Shown here: positions 63,242-64,000 of the stretch, one piece after another | Position numbering within the stretch: position 1 is the stretch's first letter | Layout of the letters: each line of letters begins with the position of its first letter | NCBI GenBank assembly: GCA_949825025.1 | Contig: OX463781.1 | Location: forward strand, 23,389,047 to 23,453,046 | DNA length: 64,000 bases | Source: Siphlonurus alternatus | Taxonomy: Eukaryota; Arthropoda; Insecta; Ephemeroptera; Siphlonuridae | Reading direction: 5' to 3' | Position numbers and translations under genes: made by a program | Notes under the pieces: model-generated | Told to the model about the DNA's origin: nothing | What the model saw: only the letters and a program-made list of their open reading frames with translations | The model's database searches: none

Positions 63242-63511
63242 ATGAGTGACGAACGTTTTAAGAAGAAAATGTCGTGTAAGTGGGATATTGGGAAGAGGAG
63301 GGGGGGGGGGCTGAATTTTCAGGGCAAACACTCAAGAGTGGTAGCGTGGGGTCGTGAGCAGGTGACACCAACTTACCCCCCTCCCTCGATATGTATGGGA
63401 GCATCGACCCCACACACTCCACGCGGCAAAGAAAATTGCCCTTCTACTATATTTTCTACTTTGACGCATTTGTGGGAAGAGGAGGGTGGAGGAATTTTCT
63501 CTCGATCCTAA
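63242..63511 (+). other. GC-rich island with an 89-codon ATG frame
   Basis: An ATG (63243-63245) starts a plus frame beginning MSDERFKKKMSCKWDIGKRR and ending at a TAA near 63511. Within it, 30 nt downstream, lies a donor-like TCGTGTAAGTGG, so the ATG could also begin a very short first coding exon. The block contains a G(10)-class run and a direct repeat of GGGAAGAGGAGGG (about 63291 and 63475). The later part is proline/glycine-rich because of these runs. No domain is recognised, and a chance frame in a GC-rich island is quite possible. Confidence 0.25.
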
Positions 63512-63905
63512 CCAAGATGACAGCTGATAGCAAAAACGACATCGTTGACAAATTAATGGCATAAAAACGCCCCTTTTGTATGGGGATAAAAATATCTATA
63601 TATTTTTTTTCTTCATTTTTTTTCCAAAAATAAAAACAATTTTGTGTACTTATCTTATTTTAAGATCTTTTATACATTTTGCAATAAATTCATTGTTGAT
63701 ATAAAGTTTAGGACGTATATACAATAGTAAATATATATGATATAAAGAAACAACAATTGGAAAGAAAAAATAAAAAATAAAATATTACAAAAATACTGAT
63801 AGTTGCAGATGCCTTTGCCAATAAAATGTTAAGTAGGAAAAATACAAAATAGTTGTATTTTATTTTAGTTTGTTTTCATACTTTTAAAAATATATATATA
63901 TATAT
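63512..63905. other. AT-rich non-coding DNA
   Basis: Nothing recognisable. A short TA run ends at the terminus of the next element. Confidence 0.6.
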
Positions 63906-64000
63906 CAGTGGCGTGCATTCACAGTAAGCAAGGTAAGCAGAGCTTACCTTAAAATTATCAAATTAAAAGAAAAAAATTAATTCTCTATAAATGATAAAAA
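63906..64000 (+). mobile_element. Left end of a hAT-like element, cut by the window edge
   Basis: CAGTGGCGTGCATTCACAG starts immediately after a TA run, the same insertion context and CAGNGGCG-type terminus as the element at 42989. A perfect subterminal hairpin follows (AAGGTAAGC-AGA-GCTTACCTT, 63930-63950). The superfamily is inferred from the terminus only. The right end lies outside the window. Confidence 0.5.

Overview
The window is AT-rich animal nuclear DNA with no intact protein-coding gene that I can recognise. Long CT/GA and TA microsatellites, dispersed poly(A) runs, numerous small inverted-repeat transposons and one decayed non-LTR retrotransposon point to a metazoan, most probably an arthropod with a repeat-rich genome. 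The species cannot be named from this sequence. No tRNA, rRNA, CRISPR or bacterial-type feature was seen. Almost all reading frames of 60 codons or more look like chance, antisense or microsatellite translations.

Layout. At 2920-3600 lies the 3' end of a LINE, with the C-terminal part of its reverse-transcriptase ORF still readable, followed at 3840-3954 by a second retroelement tail with poly(A). Non-autonomous DNA transposons follow all along the window: a TTAA-flanked element (4028-4391), a long foldback (6530-6908), a short TA-flanked element (22817-22936), a repeat at about 26135-26426 related to a complete TTAA-flanked element at 61552-61879, three members of one MITE family (about 27363-27482, 44497-44612 and the complete copy 49564-49714), two adjacent foldbacks (28330-28633 and 29048-29479), a 206-bp candidate (34624-34829), and a TA-flanked foldback (59849-60202). 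A 2.3-kb hAT-like element (42989-45265) is inserted in a TA microsatellite and carries three further palindromic or nested structures. The start of another hAT-like element is cut by the right window edge (63906-64000).

The other notable component is a scatter of GC-richer, CpG-containing islands of about 50-350 bp in AT-rich surroundings (near 1195, 10470, 13000, 14800, 16000, 20760, 25080, 25660, 38580, 48720, 51413, 53450, 60300 and 63240). Several carry promoter-type motifs (CRE, YY1, ETS, CCAAT/GC-box) or exon-like splice signals. They are the best candidates for single-copy functional DNA: exons of a gene with very long introns, promoters or enhancers. None encodes a protein I recognise, and strong splice-like signals also occur by chance in such sequence.

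Overall the window reads as intergenic or giant-intron DNA shaped by transposon insertion and microsatellite growth. I found no clear evidence of a new gene system. The most unusual structure is the near-perfect inverted repeat made of TTCGGTGTAAG units at 43794-44120, inside the hAT-like element.
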